The position numbers and the translations under genes are program-made. A stretch of 64,000 nucleotides of DNA from Aphanomyces cochlioides (taxonomy: Eukaryota > Oomycota > Saprolegniomycetes > Saprolegniales > Verrucalvaceae): NCBI GenBank assembly GCA_019828595.1, contig JAHQRK010000040.1, positions 280,576-344,575 of the forward strand. Direction: 5' to 3'. The notes beneath the pieces were generated by a model. That model was not told the origin of the DNA and made no database searches. It was given only the letters and a program-made list of their open reading frames with translations. How positions within the stretch are numbered: position 1 is the stretch's first letter; each line of letters starts with the position of its first letter. Shown piece after piece: positions 62,172-64,000 of the stretch.

Positions 62172-62352
62172 TGACAAAGCGTGTGTCAATGAATATTCAA
62201 ATAACCGCCGAAAACTTCCTGAAGGTATGAATTTAGTGAGCCCCTAGTCAACGCACGCAATCCACAAACAAAGGTTGTCGGCAGTATCAATCAAAAGTCC
62301 AGTGTGTTGTTCTGTCGCCCGAGAACTGTACTTGAACACTTCAAGTATGATG
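62172..62352 (-). repeat. 5' LTR (outer end truncated) and primer site
   Basis: Matches 54988-55168 with one change noticed (ATGAATTTAG against ATGAAGTTAG) and lacks the last 4 bases. On the minus strand it is followed by AT and then TGGTGCCACGAACC (62169-62156), a tRNA primer site. Confidence 0.78.
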
Positions 62353-62855
62353 AGGGCAATTAGGTGTTTCGCTGCTTTTCCCTAGACTGCAGCAACTGTT
62401 CGTCTTCTTGGCTGGAAGACGTGTTCTTAGCGTAGCTTAACAAAACTTAATTTCGCTCACCTACACGACCGAAAGACTCGTTTCTGAGGCTTTCCAAACA
62501 CACACGGCACTTGCGAGCTCTTGTATATCCCTGAGTATACACAAGGAGACGATAGACCTTTCGTCTCTGGCGAACACCAACTTAACAAGCACTTGGTTAA
62601 TCCAAAAGTCTCAGCAACATCTCTGTCGACACCTATCAGCTAGCCAGTTCGCCTTTCCTACTCGACGTGTCTTTGTAGATTCTCTAATTTCTAATTGGTA
62701 GAAAGTCTTGGGCTGGGTTCGTCTTGGTGCCCGTCTTTGCTTCAGTCTGGGTGCATTTTTTGGTCACGGAAACAGCGCCGACACCAGCAAGTCAGTTGAC
62801 AGTCGCCGTCAAAAGAAGCTTGATCGTGTGTCTTTGTAAGATTTCGACTCGACTT
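62353..62855. other. No gene recognised
   Basis: Not a continuation of the RT relic. It may hold the decayed 5' part of the polygalacturonase, but only its last few dozen bases align plausibly. Confidence 0.35.
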
Positions 62856-62859
62856 TGAC

Positions 62860-63514
62860 AGGTTTCACGTTGAAGAATTCTCCTTTTCGAACATTCAACA
62901 TCCTCAATTCAACCACTCCAAACTTGTGGGTCTCACATTGGACTCAAAAGCTGGAGACAACGTTGCCAAGAACGCGGATGGCTTTGATCTGAGTCGCAAT
63001 ACTGGCGTCAACATCACCGACGATATCATTTTCAACCAAGACGATTGTCTCGCCATGCAGTCAAGTCCGAATACTTTGTTTGCCAACAATATGTGCACGA
63101 GTGGTCATGGCGTGGCTCCATTGGAGGCAACGCAGAGGATGCGTCAGATTCAGTTCAAGGTCTGACTGTTCGCAAGAACACGATCATCAACAGCGTCAAC
63201 GGATTGCGAATTAAGACCATTATCGGCTTGAAAGGTCTCGTGACTCAAGTCAATGACATCCAAAACACTCTTTCCAACGTCAAGAATGAAATTGTCTTGC
63301 ATTCAGACTACAGCAATGCCAAGGGCGGCTACGTGGGAACTGCGACAAGGGATGTGACTATCTCAGATATTACGATCTCTGGCTTTACTGGCACAGCGAC
63401 CTATTTGTAGGATGTTCTCGTGAATCTTAATGCTGTCTCAAGTCGGGTATTAATGCCCAGGCAACAAACAAAGGCTCATGCCAGGGTGAACCCAATAGTG
63501 TTGCATGTGCGTAG
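62860..63514 (+). pseudogene. GH28 polygalacturonase, 5'-truncated and broken
   Basis: Family landmarks in order: FTLKNSPFRTFNI (about 62868, one frame), then LTLDSKAGDNVAKNADGFDLS, FNQDDCLAMQSS and TSGHG (second frame), then SIGGNAEDASD, GLRIKTIIGLKG and SDITISGFTGTATYL (third frame), and finally a Cys-rich end GSCQGEP…VACA stopping at 63512-63514. The catalytic Asp pair (QDD), the GHG histidine and the RIK substrate-binding motif are present; NTD is changed to NAD. Breaks: a shift near 62925, one in GHG near 63115, a TAG at 63408-63410 in place of Tyr, and a shift near 63440. The enzyme hydrolyses pectin backbone; this copy is dead. Confidence 0.85.
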
Positions 63515-64000
63515 ACTAACCAGCATTTTAAGTGTTCGTTAATACGCTGGTCCTATTGTCGTGAACATTTCTACCTCAGCTGAGGGATGAGCGTGTCAAA
63601 AAAGATGAGAATCGACGATCTCTCTTTTGATATTCCCCATGTCTGTTCCAAATAAATCCAGGCGGTTAGGAGCAAAGGGATGGTAGAAGCGCCGTGACAT
63701 GATAAATTTGCGATTGTTTGATGGAATTCGTGACGGTCGCGGGGATAGCGATGACGCGAAAAGAATTTGAAGGTCCAGGACGTTTGTTTGACCTTCACAG
63801 GGACCGACGATATCCTCGACTTCAGCCGAGAGGACTCTGGACCAGGATCGGAAGGAGAAGGAGACTAACAACGGTAGTGTAGATTAACCGAGTTAGGAGT
63901 AGTCGGACCAGAATGAGAAGTGAGATACATAGCTATCTAAGAATCTAAACATCAATACTAAGGAACTTGAGTTCGAGGATGCTTCGGCTTGAATCCAACT
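63515..64000. other. No gene recognised
   Basis: Short overlapping frames on both strands without motifs. It probably contains the 3' flank of the polygalacturonase. Confidence 0.4.

Larger units (their letters stand above)
54988..62352 (-). mobile_element. Ty3/gypsy LTR retrotransposon with second RNase H, ~7.4 kb
   Basis: LTR at the left end (54988-55172, TGACAAAG…GCTCA) and a near-identical copy at the right (62172-62352) that lacks its last few bases, so no target duplication remains. Minus-strand order: primer site, Gag, zinc knuckle, protease, RT-RNase H, a second cellular-type RNase H, integrase, C-terminal region. Every gene is broken by frameshifts or stops. RT, double RNase H and integrase in this order recall the oomycete elements I remember as Archon. 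Confidence 0.85.

Noticed and set aside
62151..62172. A tRNA gene suggested by GGTTCG and CACCAA
   Set aside because: It is the complement of the retroelement primer-binding site; no cloverleaf can be drawn around it.
54988..62352. Target-site duplication for the second LTR element
   Set aside because: Flanks (GGCCAG and AGGGC) do not match; the right LTR lacks its last bases, so the true edge is lost.

Overview
The window reads as nuclear DNA of a filamentous stramenopile, most likely an oomycete. Three lines support this. (1) Small secreted proteins carry an RxLR-like motif and sit behind a conserved start-site element resembling the oomycete Inr+FPR core promoter. (2) A decayed GH28 polygalacturonase is of the kind common in plant-associated oomycetes. 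(3) There are two Ty3/gypsy lineages, one with a C-terminal chromodomain and one with a second, cellular-type RNase H, an architecture reported from oomycetes. No rRNA or tRNA gene and no housekeeping gene was recognised; the window is a gene-sparse, transposon-rich compartment.

Layout. 1-8.4 kb: three small secreted-protein loci (2228-2704, 4173-4691, 7613-8136), two relics of the same family, a zinc-finger-like ORF and a Copia gag relic. 8.4-11.2 kb: an internally deleted Ty3/gypsy element (Gag start fused to integrase) abutting a coiled-coil ORF on the other strand. 11.2-40.4 kb: a Helitron complex. Three minus-strand units (L1-L3) are followed by a 20.2-kb plus-strand block of one long and eight short (1,953-bp) Helitron units joined head to tail, each 3' CTAG abutting the next 5' TCTATT. 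The outer ends of this block are the two halves of one interrupted Helitron gene, and the block splits unit L3. It is therefore a circularly permuted concatemer, best explained by insertion of a circular multimer. 40.4-43.5 kb: a ~3-kb palindrome with two divergent, protein-identical secreted-protein genes. 43.5-48.3 kb: MITEs, a Tc1 transposase fragment and an old gypsy RT relic. 48.3-54.3 kb: a young chromodomain gypsy element (214-bp LTRs, TSD AACGG) nested in that relic. 54.4-55.0 kb: a MULE-type element with a 9-bp TSD in the same relic. 55.0-62.35 kb: a second gypsy element with an extra RNase H. 62.9-63.5 kb: polygalacturonase pseudogene.

The likely functional host genes are the short secreted proteins. 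They share a signal peptide and a cleavage-proximal motif (RRLRANG / RRRLAANG / KRQLVANG followed by a WLK-CF block) but have unrelated low-complexity C-termini, a modular design expected of effectors. The mobile elements explain nearly everything else. Many reading frames break at homopolymer runs, so some apparent pseudogenes could be consensus errors in the assembly.
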